Shown here one piece after another: positions 26,986 to 37,408 of a stretch of 64,000 nt of DNA; positions within the stretch are counted from its first letter, which is position 1; every line of letters starts with the position of its first letter. The notes under the pieces were generated by a model that saw only the letters and a program-made list of their open reading frames with translations, made no database searches and was not told where the DNA came from. Source of the DNA: Thermoleophilia bacterium (GTDB lineage Bacteria; Actinomycetota; Thermoleophilia; RBG-16-64-13); the NCBI GenBank assembly GCA_027493445.1, contig JAOSKU010000001.1, forward strand, positions 434,001 to 498,000. The letters are read 5' to 3'. The position numbers were made by a program, and so were the translations under genes.

Positions 26986-29900
26986 ATGAACGGCGTCCTC
27001 GACAGCTTTCTCCCTCCGGTCCGTGAGTGGTTCACCCGCACCTACGGCACACCCACGCCCCCACAGGACGGCGGGTGGCCCGCCATCCAGCGGGGGGAGC
27101 ACACGCTGATCCTGGCCCCCACCGGATCGGGTAAGACCCTGGCGGCCTTTCTATGGGCGCTCGACCGGTTGTTCCGGCGGGGGATATCCGGCCCTCCCTC
27201 CGAGGCGGCCGGGCCGGACCAGCAGGGCGCCGAGCCGGGCGTGCGGCTGGTCTACATCTCGCCCCTCAAGGCGCTGAACAACGACATCCACCGGAACCTG
27301 CGCGTCCCGCTGGCCGGGATCCGCCGGACGGCCGAGACTCTGGGTCTGGAGCTGCCTGAGATCACGGTGGCCGTTCGCTCGGGGGACACACCCCCGCGGG
27401 AGCGGCGCGCCGTCGCTCGCAAGCCGCCCGACATCCTGATCACCACGCCTGAGTCAATCTATATCTTGCTCACGGGAGCCCAGGGCCGCGCCATGTTCCG
27501 CACAGTCAAGACCGTTATCGTCGACGAGGTGCATGCCTTGGCCGGCAGCAAAAGAGGGGTGCATCTGGCTGTCAGCCTGGAACGGCTCGAGGAGGCGGCG
27601 GACGAGCCGGTGCAGCGCATCGGGCTCTCGGCCACCATCAGGCCTCTGGAAGAGGTGGCCGGCTTCCTGGGCGGCGCTGCCTGGACCCCCGCAGGACAGC
27701 TGGAACCCCGGCCGGTCACCATCGTGGACGCGGGCTACCGCAAGCCGCTCGACCTCCGCCTCGAGACGGTAGTGGAGGACTTCCGCGAGCTTCCCGGTGG
27801 CTCGGTCTGGCCCGCGATCATCCCTCGGGTGAGCACTCTCATCGACGAGCACACCACCACCCTCATCTTCGCCAACAACCGCCGCCTGGCCGAGCGCACG
27901 GCCGACCGTCTGAACGCCTACCGGAATGTGCGCGAAGAGTCGGAGGAGGGGAGCGCTCTGATGGAGGACGGCGTGGCCACGGGGCAGGGGATCTTCGCCC
28001 TCGGCCGGGGACTGGGGAAGGCGCCATCAAGGCCCACCATGGCAGCATGTCGCGCGAGGCCCGGCTGAAAATGGAGCGCGAGCTCAAGGAGGGTGCTCTC
28101 CCCGCGCTGGTGGGTACGGCCTCCCTCGAGCTGGGCATCGACATCGGCGCGGTCGATCTGGTGGTCCACCTCCAGTCGCCGAAGGCGGTAGCCCAGGGAT
28201 TGCAGAGAGTGGGCCGGTCGGGCCATCTGGTTGGCCAGACCAGCAAGGGGCGGATCTTCTCCACCCACCGGGAGGACTTGGTCGAGGCCGCGGCTGTGGT
28301 CCGAGGCATGCTGGCCGGCGACGTGGAGGCCACCACCACACCTCGAAACCCCCTCGATGTGCTGGCTCAGCAGATCGTGGCCATGGTGGCGGCGCGGGAA
28401 TGGCAGGTCGACGAGCTGCTCGCGGTGGTGCGCAGGGCCTACCCGTACCGAGACCTGACTCCCCGGGCCTACCAGGCCGTCCTCGAGATGGTGAGCGGCC
28501 GCTTCTCGAGCGAGGTGCATCGCACATTGCGTCCGCGCATCCACTGGGACCGAGTGAACGGACGCCTCCTGGCCCTGCCTGGCTCACGGCTTCAGGCCCT
28601 GCTCGATGGGGGCACCATCCCCGACACCGGCAGCTTCGGGGCGTACCTCCCCGACGGCAAGACCCGCATCGGCGAGCTTGACGAGGAGTTCGTGTTCGAG
28701 ACCCGGCCAGGGGACACCTTTGCCTTGGGGTCGCAGGTCTGGCGGGTCCTCGATATCGACCAGGACCGCGTGGTGGTAGTGGAAGCTCCCGGGGCGGTGC
28801 CGCGCATGCCCTTTTGGCACGGCGACTTCCCCTGGCGCCCCTTCGAGCTCGGCCAAAGAGTGGGGGCCCTTCGGCGGGAGCTGGTCGAGCAGCTGCAGGC
28901 GCTGCGGGCCGCGACCGGCACCGCGACCTTCCGCGAGGCCCTGAACCGTTCCGACCACCCCGCGGTCGCGCGAGCGGTGGCGGGATTGCGGGACAGCTGC
29001 GCCCTCGACGTGAACTCGGCGGCCGTCCTGCTCGACTACGTGGCCGGGCAGCTCGATGGTGCGGGCGCCATCTCGACCGATCGTACGGTGCTGGTGGAGG
29101 TCTTCGACGACGCTCTGGGCGATCCGCGCCTGGTGGTGCACTCGCCGTTCGGCGGCCGGGTGAACGGACCGTGGGGCTTGGCTCTGGCCGGAGCGCTGCG
29201 AGAGCGCACCGGCGTGCAGGTCGAAGTACAGACCAACGACGACGGCATTCTGCTGCGCTTCCCTGAAGCGGACGCCGACTTCCCCCTTGATATCGTCGGA
29301 GGGCTCGGTCCCGCTGAGGCCCGAGAGCGGGTGCTGCGCGAGCTACCCGACTCCGCCGTTTTCGGGGCGCGGTTCCGCCAGAACGCCGGACGGGCCCTGC
29401 TGCTGCCCGGCAGAAAAGGGGGCAAGCGCACACCATTCTGGCTGCAGAGGCTGAGGGCCCGCGATCTTCTGCAGGCGGTTAGAGGGTTCGAGGACTTCCC
29501 CATCGTTGCCGAGACCTACCGCGACTGCTTGGAAGACGTCATGGACCTGCCCCATCTGGAGCAGGTGCTCGGCGGCATCGAACGGGGGGAAATCGAGGTG
29601 GTGGCGGTGGAGTCCGCCGTGCCCTCCCCGGTGGCGCACAGCCTGCTCAGGGACTTCATCAACATCTACATGTACGAGTGGGACGTCCCGAAGGCCGAAC
29701 GTCAGCTGCAGAGCCTGTCGGTCAACCGCGAGCTGTTGCAGGATCTCTTGCGGGACGTGGCCTTCGACGAACTCCTCCGCCCAGAAGCCCTCGACGACCT
29801 GCGCGCGCATCTCCAACACATAGCGGCTACAGCCAGGGCGCGCACACCCGACGAACTCGTCCTGGCGCTGGAAGATCTGGGCGACCTCACGCTGGAGGAG

Positions 29901-31693
29901 GTCGAGGAGCGCACGACCAGGTGCGCCTCCGCGTGGCTCGCCGCTCTGGAGTCGGAGGGCCGCGTGGCGCGCGTCGCCGTCCGCATGGCCGGTGGTGTCG
30001 AGCAACGCTGGGCTGCGGCGGAATATGCTGCCGAGTACCGGGATGCCTTCACCGGCGACCGGGGGGCGTGTTCCCGCATCCTGGAGCGCTACCTGCGGGT
30101 GGCCGGTCCGGTGACGGTCGACGCCATCCGCGCCCGCTACGCCTTTCCCCGACCGTGGCTGCAGGCAGAGCTCGAGCGGCTGGTGGACGAGCGCCGGCTC
30201 GCCCATGGCAGCTTCACCCCCGGCACGAGCCGAGCCGTCCCGCCGGCCGAGCGGACCGATGCTTCGGGCGGCGGCTCCGGTGAGGGCACGAAGGCCGCGG
30301 AGTACGTGGAAGTGACCGCCCTGGAACAGCTCCACCGGCGGACCCTGGGCATCCTGCGGCGCGAAGTGCAGGCAGTGCCCTATACCGTCTACGCCGACTT
30401 ACTCGGCCGCTGGCAGCACGTCACACCCGCCGAGAGGCTCTCCGGCCTGGAGGGGCTGCGCAGTGTGTTGGAGCAGCTGCGGGCGGCGCCGATCGCGGCC
30501 CAGGTCTGGGAGAGGGACGTCCTGCCCGCTCGCCTGCGGCGCTACGACCCTGCCGATCTTGACGCCCTGGTCCAGGGCGGGGAGCTCGTGTGGGTGTTTG
30601 GCGGGGGGCCGACCCGCGTCGCGCGCGGGTGCGTTTCCTGTTCCGCGGCGAGGGGCGGGTCTTCCTCGATGTGCCGCCGGCCGACCTCGACGAGCTGGCC
30701 CCGGTCACGCGTTCGGTGCATGCGTTCCTGCGGGAACAGGGGGCGGTATTCTTCGCCGACCTGCGCGACGGGCTCGGAGTGGAGGCGCCGGCGATCGAAG
30801 CAGCGTTGATGGAGCTCGCCCTGGCGGGGCTCGCTACCAACGACGGCGTCGGGTATCTGCGACGGCTCGTGCACCAGGGCAGCCCGCGGCAGGCGGCCCT
30901 CGCGCGCGAGCGTTTCCGCAGCTCGCTCGAGGACCAGCTCCGAGAGCGGCGAGGCTCGCGGCCGCGCCGGCCGGCTGCGGGGCCGTCGGGGCACCCCGCG
31001 TATCCGTACCACCACGGGCCGGGTGTGCGGCCGGGCCGGGCGGCTTTCCGCGCCGCAGAAGAGCGGGTACGGCGCCGCCTGGGAGGAGAGGGCGCCGGCG
31101 ACGAGGTGTTCGGCCGCTGGAGTCTCGTCCATCGGGTGGGGGTGCTCGGACCGGAGCTGTCCGCGGACGAGCTCGCATCCCGCAGGGCACGGCAGCTTCT
31201 GTTGCGCTGGGGGCTCGTGACCCGGGCTCACCTGAGGCGTGAAGAAGGGCCCTGGGAGTGGGCGGAGCTCTACCGGCAGCTACAACGCATGGAGATGCGG
31301 GGCGAGGTCCGGCGCGGCTATTTCGTCCGGGGGCTTCCCGGGGCGCAGTTCGCTCTGCCAGAAGTCGTGGAGCAGCTGCGGTCGCTGGCCGGCGCCCCGT
31401 CGCGCGGGGAGGAGGCTCCCCTGCTGGTGCTCAACGCCTGCGACCCCGCCAACCTGTACGCCGGGCGCCTGGGTGGCAGCGAGCCTGATGACCAGACCGT
31501 GACGTCCGAGGCGTCGGGTCTCACGGTCCCCCGAGTGCCTTCCACCTGGATCGTGCAGCAACGGGGACTCCCGGTACTGGCGGCTGAGGGCTGGGGCAGG
31601 AGACTCGTCCCGGGACCCGGTGTCGACGGTGAGATTGTGTCCGCTGCCCGGGAGATGGTGCGGGACGCGCTGCAGCACATCCGGCATCGCTGA
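26986..31693 (+). CDS. lhr: Lhr-type ATP-dependent helicase, long form (two frame breaks)
   Basis: About 1570 residues when joined, the length of bacterial long-form Lhr, a 3'-5' DNA translocase used in repair. The N-terminal helicase core has LAPTGSGKT, LVYISPLKALNNDI, TTPESIYILL, DEVHAL and GLSATI; domain 2 has GTASLELGIDIG and QRVGRSGH. Winged-helix and Lhr core domains and a C-terminal extension follow. One base is missing at 28007-28010 and another at the G6 run 30603-30608; repaired joints read GAIKAHHGSMSREARLK and FGGGADPRRARVRFLF. ATG at 26986 has only a weak upstream site. Confidence 0.85.
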
Positions 31694-31859
31694 GCGCGCC
31701 TTCCACACGCACGCCGTCGAGGCGGGGCCTGCGGGCTCGGGGCCGCACCTCAATCCTGCCAGGCCCGCGAGGAGCTCATGGAACGTCGCCATCCGGCCGA
31801 TGCTTGCTCAAGGTGGAAGGCAGGTACGGACGTGGCCCGGAAAAGGGGGACGCAAGATC

Positions 31860-33776
31860 ATGGAAGGCCTCAACGCGAAGGCACGGATCTCCAGGGTGTG
31901 GGCCTTACGGGTCGGCCGGCGCAGGTTCTTACAGCTGGTTGGGGTGACCGGGTTGTCGGCGGTGCGGGCGTTCGTACCCGCGGGCCCGGGCGCGGTCCCA
32001 AGGCTGCTCGGTGGGCCGGGCATCGGCAGGGCGGCCGCTGCCCCGGCGGCGTCACTGGTGCGCTCTCTGTCGGTCCCGGACGCGGCGTACTCCGTTCTCT
32101 GGGGTGACCTCCATACCCACAACGTCTACTCCGACGATGCCGCAGAGATCGGGACCACCGCTGGTCCGGTCGAGGCCCTGGCCTACGCGCGTGACGCAGC
32201 CAAGCTCGATTTCGTGGCCATCACCGATCACGCCGAGTTCCTGTCGGCCGAGGAGTGGACCGGCATCCAGAAGGCGTGTGCCGAGGCGTACCAACCTGGG
32301 GTGTTCGTTGTGTTCCCGGGCTTCGAGTACACCAACTCGAGTCGCGACGCCGGCTGCGGACACAAGTGCGTGATCTTCGCCACGGACACGGTCACCCCGG
32401 CTCCGATAGGGTTCGATGGCGAGAACACCGCCGTGGATCTGTGGCAGCAACTGGCGGGCTACGAGGCCCTCACCATTCCGCATCATCCCGCGAAGGGGCA
32501 CGCGGTCGCCTTGGCGCCCATGAGCACAGACTGGGACTATGTGAACGCATCGTTGATGCCGGTGGTCGAGATCTACTCGGCTCACGGGAACTCCGAGGCC
32601 TATGGAGAGGAAGAGCCCGTGCAGGCTTTCCGCCCGGAGCGGAGCGTGGAGGCCGCGCTCGAGCGGTGGCTGGAGGACCATGATCCGGGCTACAAGTTGG
32701 GCATCCTGGCTTCGACCGATACCCACCTGGCCACTCCGGGCGCCGTCGAGGAGGACGCCTCGCACGTCGTCCCCAAGCTCGAGGGCGACTACACCGGGGG
32801 CCTGGTTGCGGTGCTGGCCACCGAGCGGACCCGGGAGGCCGTCTTTACGGCCCTCAAGCAGAAGCGCACCTATGGCACGTCGGGTCCCCGCATCGCGCTT
32901 TCCTTCACGGCCTCTTTCGGCCGCGCGGCGACCATCATGGGCGGCACGCTCGAGACCCCGAAGGGGGCGGTCCCCGTCAGGCTGCGCGTCACGACCTCGG
33001 GCGACACGGCGGGCATCGACCGCATCCGCCTCGTCAAGAACGGTCAGGTGCTGACCGAGGTCGAGGCCGACGCACTGGATCTGACCGACATCGCCCAGGA
33101 CTGGGCTTATTACCGGGTCAAGGTCTATCAGCAGCCGACACCCGGGTGGGATGGCTCGATGGTCCAGGAGCGGGCCTGGTCCTCACCGGTGTGGGTGGAG
33201 ATGTCCACCGAGCCGGCCTTCTCCGACATCGCCGGAACGGCTTACGAACCGGCCATCAATGTGCTGGCTGCGGAACAGGTCATCGGGGGCTACGAGGACG
33301 GCACCTTCCGGCCCGCGGATCCCGTCCGCCGCGCCCAGTTCGCCAAGATGATCGTGGGAGCGCTCGGGCTGCCGGTATCCGAGGGGGCGGTTCCCTGTCC
33401 CTTCGTCGATGTGGAGAAGCCGGCCGATGACCTCTACCCCGACGACTACGTGGCGGTGGCGGCGCAGTACGGCATCACGAAAGGCATAAGCGCCAGTGCC
33501 TTCGAGCCGTACACCCCCATCACTCGGGCGCAGGTGATCACCATGGTCGTCCGAGCGGTGGACGCCGTGTACCCGGGGGTCCTCCAGGACCCGCCGGAGG
33601 ATTGGCTCGGCGTGGCCGATACGTCCGATCCCACCCACGGGGCGAACATCTCCCGAGCGGAGTACAACGGACTGCTCGAGGGTCTGCCCTTGCAGGGGTG
33701 GGATGTCTACAGCGCGGCCGATCGGCAAGAGGTTGCCCAGGTTCTGTACAACATGCTGGTGGTCACACTTCCCTGA
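31860..33776 (+). CDS. Tat-exported PHP-domain (DUF3604-like) protein with three SLH repeats
   Basis: A 638-residue protein. The N-terminus has a twin-arginine signal (GRRRFLQLVGVTG, about residues 19-31). A PHP/polymerase-histidinol-phosphatase metal domain follows: WGDLHTHNVYSDD, AITDHAEF, TIPHHP and ILASTDTH supply the histidines and aspartates. The last 190 residues are three S-layer homology repeats (FSDIAGTAYEPAINVLAAEQ, GGYEDGTFRPADPVRRAQFAK and later ones). It would be folded with metal in the cytoplasm, exported and held on the cell wall as a phosphoesterase. The domain combination is uncommon. Substrate unknown. Confidence 0.82.
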   Translation: MEGLNAKARISRVWALRVGRRRFLQLVGVTGLSAVRAFVPAGPGAVPRLLGGPGIGRAAAAPAASLVRSLSVPDAAYSVLWGDLHTHNVYSDDAAEIGTTAGPVEALAYARDAAKLDFVAITDHAEFLSAEEWTGIQKACAEAYQPGVFVVFPGFEYTNSSRDAGCGHKCVIFATDTVTPAPIGFDGENTAVDLWQQLAGYEALTIPHHPAKGHAVALAPMSTDWDYVNASLMPVVEIYSAHGNSEAYGEEEPVQAFRPERSVEAALERWLEDHDPGYKLGILASTDTHLATPGAVEEDASHVVPKLEGDYTGGLVAVLATERTREAVFTALKQKRTYGTSGPRIALSFTASFGRAATIMGGTLETPKGAVPVRLRVTTSGDTAGIDRIRLVKNGQVLTEVEADALDLTDIAQDWAYYRVKVYQQPTPGWDGSMVQERAWSSPVWVEMSTEPAFSDIAGTAYEPAINVLAAEQVIGGYEDGTFRPADPVRRAQFAKMIVGALGLPVSEGAVPCPFVDVEKPADDLYPDDYVAVAAQYGITKGISASAFEPYTPITRAQVITMVVRAVDAVYPGVLQDPPEDWLGVADTSDPTHGANISRAEYNGLLEGLPLQGWDVYSAADRQEVAQVLYNMLVVTLP

Positions 33777-33899
33777 GCTCGGGTGATTTCCGGGCGCCCC
33801 CTTCCCGTACCGCCCGGTCTGGGGGTCACGAGTCGAGCGGCCTGCCGTGCATGATCCGCACAGAACTAACCGCAATGATGCCAAATAGTCACAGAAGCC

Positions 33900-33928
33900 T
33901 TGTAATGGGTGCGCAACACGCATAGAGT
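33900..33928 (+). promoter_or_regulatory. Candidate promoter of the Lrp/saccharopine-dehydrogenase-like operon
   Basis: TTGTAA (33900-33905), 17 nt, TAGAGT (33923-33928). It lies 54 nt before the Lrp start and in a locally AT-richer stretch. Moderate match only. Confidence 0.4.
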
Positions 33929-33981
33929 GCGACGTGGTAGAAGTAGTCTCACGGGGCGCCATACCCGCCGGGAGGGCACGG

Positions 33982-34446
33982 ATGAACCACGAGGACAGGC
34001 CTGCACCGGGGGGGCTCGACGAGGTCGATCTGCAGATCGTAGCCGCATTGCGCGAGGACGGCCGCACCGCCTTCTCCGAGATCGCGCGGAATCTGCGCGT
34101 GTCTCCCGGGATGATCCGCATGCGCTACCAGCGTCTCGTGCAGGAGGGGATCCTGCGGGTGACCGCCATCACCAACCCGGCGCGGACCGGTCGGGCCCTC
34201 ATGGCCCATGTCGGCCTCAAGGTCGATCTGGCCCGGGTGCGTGAGGTAGCTGCGGCCGTCGCTGACCTACCCGAGGTAGTCTATCTGGCCGTGCTCGCCG
34301 GGTCGCACGACCTGATGGCCGAGGTCCACTGCGAGGACACTCAGCATCTGCTGGCCTTCCTCTCCGAGAAGCTCCATGCCATAGACGGGGTGCGAGACTC
34401 GGAGACCCTCGTCATCTTGGACATCGTCAAGGAGATCTACTATTAG
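33982..34446 (+). CDS. Lrp/AsnC-family transcriptional regulator
   Basis: A 154-residue regulator. The N-terminal helix-turn-helix reads LDEVDLQIVAALREDGRTAF with SEIARNLRVSPGMIRMRYQR; the C-terminal RAM ligand domain follows (VAYLPEVVYLAVLAG-like, ending ILDIVKEIYY). ATG at 33982 has GGGAGGGCACGG before it and gives normal family length. It is 19 nt upstream of a saccharopine-dehydrogenase-like gene and probably controls it, with an amino acid as effector. Confidence 0.85.
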   Translation: MNHEDRPAPGGLDEVDLQIVAALREDGRTAFSEIARNLRVSPGMIRMRYQRLVQEGILRVTAITNPARTGRALMAHVGLKVDLARVREVAAAVADLPEVVYLAVLAGSHDLMAEVHCEDTQHLLAFLSEKLHAIDGVRDSETLVILDIVKEIYY

Positions 34447-34465
34447 CCGCGGACGAGGAGGACCG

Positions 34466-35692
34466 ATGCACGTCTATCTCTTGGGTCTGGGAGCCATCGG
34501 TTTCGTGACCGCACAAGACCTGGCGGCCGGAGCCGATTTCGACCGCCTGACGCTGGCCGACTTCAGCCTGCGGGCGATCGAACGGGTGAAGGCCCGCGTC
34601 GGCGAGCCGTCCAAGGTGACCTACCAGCAGATCGACGCGGGAGACGGGGCAGCACTGGAGGCCGCCTTCCGCGATGTCGACCTGGTGATCAACGCCCTGG
34701 AGCCATCGTTCAACGTCAGCGTCATGCAGGCCTGTCTTCGTTCGCGGGCCAACTACATGGATCTGGCGCAAGGGGGTCCCCGCTACCACACGGGCACCCC
34801 CGACAGCTTCGAGTTCCTGGGGTGGAGCCAGCAGTTCAAGGACATCGGCCTGCTCGGCATTCTGGGCATGGGCATGGACCCGGGGGTCACCAACGTCCTG
34901 GCCCGCTACGGCGCCGACCGCATGGACCAGGTCTGGCACATTGGCGTGCGCGACGGCGACAACGCCGTCGTGCCGGGCATGGAGGGGACGTTCTTCACAC
35001 TTTGGAGCCCCGCCATCGCCATCGAGGAGTGCCTGATGCCCGCTATGATCTGGGAGGACGGCGAGCACAAGCGCATCGGGGTGTTCGAGGAGGCCGAGAT
35101 CTTCCCGTTCCCCGAGCCGTTGGGGCCCCAAGAGTGTTACACGGTCGACCACGAGGAAGCCAAGACAATTCCCCTCTACCTCCCCGGGATCCAGGAGAAG
35201 GGCCTCAAGCGCTGCGAGTTCAAGTATCAGCTGGACGCTGATTTCATCGACGTGATGAAGGTGTTGGGCAAGCTCGGTTTGAACTCCCCCTGGCCGGTGA
35301 ACGTCAAGGGCCAGATGGTGGCGCCTCGCGACGTGGTGGTGGCTCTCATGCCCGACCCGGCCGAGGTGGAGGGTGAGGCCACTGGCTGGGGTCTGATCGG
35401 GACGCTGATCGAGGGGCGCAAAGACGGCCAGGAGCAGAAGCTCTTCTACTACGTCAAGAACTCCTACGAGGATTGTCGCCGGGAGCTGGGGGCTACCGCC
35501 GTCGCCTACCAGACAGGCCGGCCGCCGGCGGCCGTGGCGGAGCTGTTCGCGCGAGGGGAGCTGACTATCGGCGGCAGGATGCCGTCGGGCTGTTATCCTT
35601 GCGAGAGTTTCGATCCGGAGCCCCTCGTGAAGAATCTGGCCCGGCATAACATCGTCATGGAGGTCGCCGATCTCTCCGCCGTACGTGCGTAG
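34466..35692 (+). CDS. Saccharopine dehydrogenase-family protein
   Basis: A 408-residue NAD(P)-dependent oxidoreductase. The Rossmann motif GLGAIGFVTAQDL is at the N-terminus, followed by VDLVINALEPSFN and NYMDLAQGG, and the substrate domain with GMGMDPGVTNVLARYGAD. This is the Lys9/saccharopine dehydrogenase fold, which also includes carboxynorspermidine and other amino-acid-condensing enzymes. Co-transcription with an Lrp regulator fits amino acid metabolism. ATG at 34466 follows GACGAGGAGG. True substrate unknown. Confidence 0.83.
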   Translation: MHVYLLGLGAIGFVTAQDLAAGADFDRLTLADFSLRAIERVKARVGEPSKVTYQQIDAGDGAALEAAFRDVDLVINALEPSFNVSVMQACLRSRANYMDLAQGGPRYHTGTPDSFEFLGWSQQFKDIGLLGILGMGMDPGVTNVLARYGADRMDQVWHIGVRDGDNAVVPGMEGTFFTLWSPAIAIEECLMPAMIWEDGEHKRIGVFEEAEIFPFPEPLGPQECYTVDHEEAKTIPLYLPGIQEKGLKRCEFKYQLDADFIDVMKVLGKLGLNSPWPVNVKGQMVAPRDVVVALMPDPAEVEGEATGWGLIGTLIEGRKDGQEQKLFYYVKNSYEDCRRELGATAVAYQTGRPPAAVAELFARGELTIGGRMPSGCYPCESFDPEPLVKNLARHNIVMEVADLSAVRA

Positions 35693-36133
35693 TGCTCGGG
35701 CGCCCCGCCCTCGCGAACGGCACGCGGCAGCTCGTTGAAGAGATGGGGGCGACGTGGCGGTCCCTTCGTGTTGTCTGCCCGGCGGCGCCCGGGTGCAGCC
35801 GGGGGTTCCGCGCCTGACGCCACGGGAAGAACGACAGCATCATGAGCGTTTCGCGGCCGGTCTGGATCTGGCTTGGCTCCGGTGCGGTTGGGTATGCCAG
35901 GAGGTGCCGAGCCGCGACGGGTTCGAATCCCAGACCGACGGGCGTACCCTCCGTACGAGGGCGGAGACGGGTGAAACTGAGGAGCGACACGGTGACGCAA
36001 CTGATCGAGCCGGACCTCCGCGTTCCCGCGCGGGCGGAGCGTCTGCGGGGCCCTCGCGGCGAGGGCGAGGTGTAGAGCGCTGTCTGGAGGTCATCGGAAG
36101 TCGCTGACGGCCCTGGCCGTCACCCCGGCCGTC
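35693..36133 (+). other. Intergenic region, no confident gene
   Basis: About 440 nt. GGGTTCGAATCCC (35919-35931) resembles a tRNA T-arm, but no cloverleaf can be built around it. A GTG at 35992 with TGAGGAGCG upstream opens a 27-codon frame (VTQLIEPDLRVPARAERLRG...) that stops at 36075; it could be the start of the following membrane protein if a base were wrong between 36040 and 36075. Nothing else recognised. Confidence 0.4.
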
Positions 36134-36481
36134 GTGGCGCTCCTCATCCTGGCGGGCCACTACCTGCGTTCCTTCGCGCCCCCCTTCATGGTCCTGTACC
36201 TGCTTCTGCCCGTCCTGCTTCTGGTGCGCCGGTCTTGGGCGGTCCGGGTTGTCCAGGCGGCTCTTTTCTTCGGGTCGCTGGAGTGGGTCATCTCCGCGCT
36301 CTCGCTCGTTGGCGAGCGCAGAGCGTTGAGGGAGCCGTATGGACGGGCGGCCGGCATCCTGGCCGGCGTGGCGGCGTTCACCGTGCTGGCCGCGATGCTC
36401 CTGGAGACAGCCGGGCCCCGGCACCGATATGGCCTACGGACCGGACGCTTCTTCCAGACTGCCCCGAAGGACACGGACTGA
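36134..36481 (+). CDS. Small membrane protein of unknown family
   Basis: A 115-residue product with three or four hydrophobic stretches (ALLILAGHYL, FMVLYLLLPVLLLV, LEWVISALSLV, AAGILAGVAAFTVLAAML) and Arg-rich loops. The frame is open upstream to about 36062, so GTG 36134 is only the first usable start and may be internal to a longer protein. After the TGA at 36479-36481 the same frame stays open for some 70 codons with charged, helix-like composition but no start codon, which hints at a truncated larger gene. No family recognised. Confidence 0.5.
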   Translation: MALLILAGHYLRSFAPPFMVLYLLLPVLLLVRRSWAVRVVQAALFFGSLEWVISALSLVGERRALREPYGRAAGILAGVAAFTVLAAMLLETAGPRHRYGLRTGRFFQTAPKDTD

Positions 36482-36719
36482 TCCGGGCGGGCGGCTGAGT
36501 ATCGGTCGGAGCTCGATCTGGAGGGCCGACTGGGCAGTCTCGGCCATCGAGCCGAGGATCGCCTGCGCAAAGCGGAAGAGTCGGCTCCCAAGGTCCGCGA
36601 GAAGACGAAGCAGGTCAGCGCACGAGCGGCACGCGCGGCCAGCCGACACGCCCATGAGTCGCTGCGCCAAGTCGCAGGTCGTCCCGGGCCTCCCAGTGCG
36701 CGCGGTGCGGGCTTGTGGG

Positions 36720-37403
36720 TCACGCGCCGGTCGGCGCCGTACGCCCGTCGATCAGACGCAGGCTCGCGTCGGCCTGCTCGGCCATGCGTGTGTCGTGGGT
36801 GACCATGACGCAGGTCATGGCCCGGGCGTGGATCTGTGCGCGGAGCAGCTCCAGCACCTGGTTGCCGTGCTGCGTGTCCAGATTCGCCGTGGGTTCGTCG
36901 ACCAGCATGATCTCGGGCTCGTTCATCAGCGCTCGTGCGACGGCCACCCGCTGACGTTCCCCCCCCGAGAGCATGGCAGGACGGTGCCCGGCCCGCTCCT
37001 CGAGACCGAATTCCGCGAGCAGCGACTTGGCTCGGGTACGATCCCGACCGGTGATGCGACCGGAGAGGTGTGGCACGAGCAGCAGATTCTCGCGGGCAGT
37101 CAGATAGGGGAGTAGATGGTGCTCCTGGAAGACGAGGCCCACGTACCGCCGCCGGAAAGCGGCGGCCTCCCGGGGCGACCGCAGGTGGATCGGCCGGCCG
37201 CCGAGGACGATCTCTCCCTCCGTGGGATGTAGGAGTCCGGCGATGATGGAGAGGAGCGTCGTCTTACCGGAGCCCGACGGCCCCAGGACGGCCAGCAACT
37301 GACCTGGTTCGAGAGAGAACGACACATCGTCGAGGGCTCTGACGGCCGTACGGCCGTGCCCATAGTGCTTGCTGATGTTTCTGACCTCCAACATGCGCAT
37401 CAC
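36720..37403 (-). CDS. ABC ATPase of a MacB/LolD-type exporter
   Basis: A 227-residue ATPase. Walker A GPSGSGKTT, Q-loop LVFQEHHLLPYLTA, signature MLSGGERQRVAVARAL, Walker B IMLVDEPTANLD and H-loop VMVTHD are all intact. The EHHLLPYLTARENLL segment is typical of MacB/LolD/FtsE-like subfamily members. It starts 5 nt after the permease stop, so both form one operon. Function: macrolide, peptide or lipoprotein handling, or mechanotransmission; not decidable here. Confidence 0.9.
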   Translation of the reverse strand: MMRMLEVRNISKHYGHGRTAVRALDDVSFSLEPGQLLAVLGPSGSGKTTLLSIIAGLLHPTEGEIVLGGRPIHLRSPREAAAFRRRYVGLVFQEHHLLPYLTARENLLLVPHLSGRITGRDRTRAKSLLAEFGLEERAGHRPAMLSGGERQRVAVARALMNEPEIMLVDEPTANLDTQHGNQVLELLRAQIHARAMTCVMVTHDTRMAEQADASLRLIDGRTAPTGA

Positions 37404-37408
37404 GATGC

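Noticed and set aside
35859..35936. Possible tRNA: GGGTTCGAATCCC T-loop with GGTCTGG and CCAGACC 78 nt apart
   Set aside because: The closing stem overlaps the T-stem, leaving no room for a 5-bp T-arm plus a 7-bp acceptor, and no anticodon arm can be drawn.
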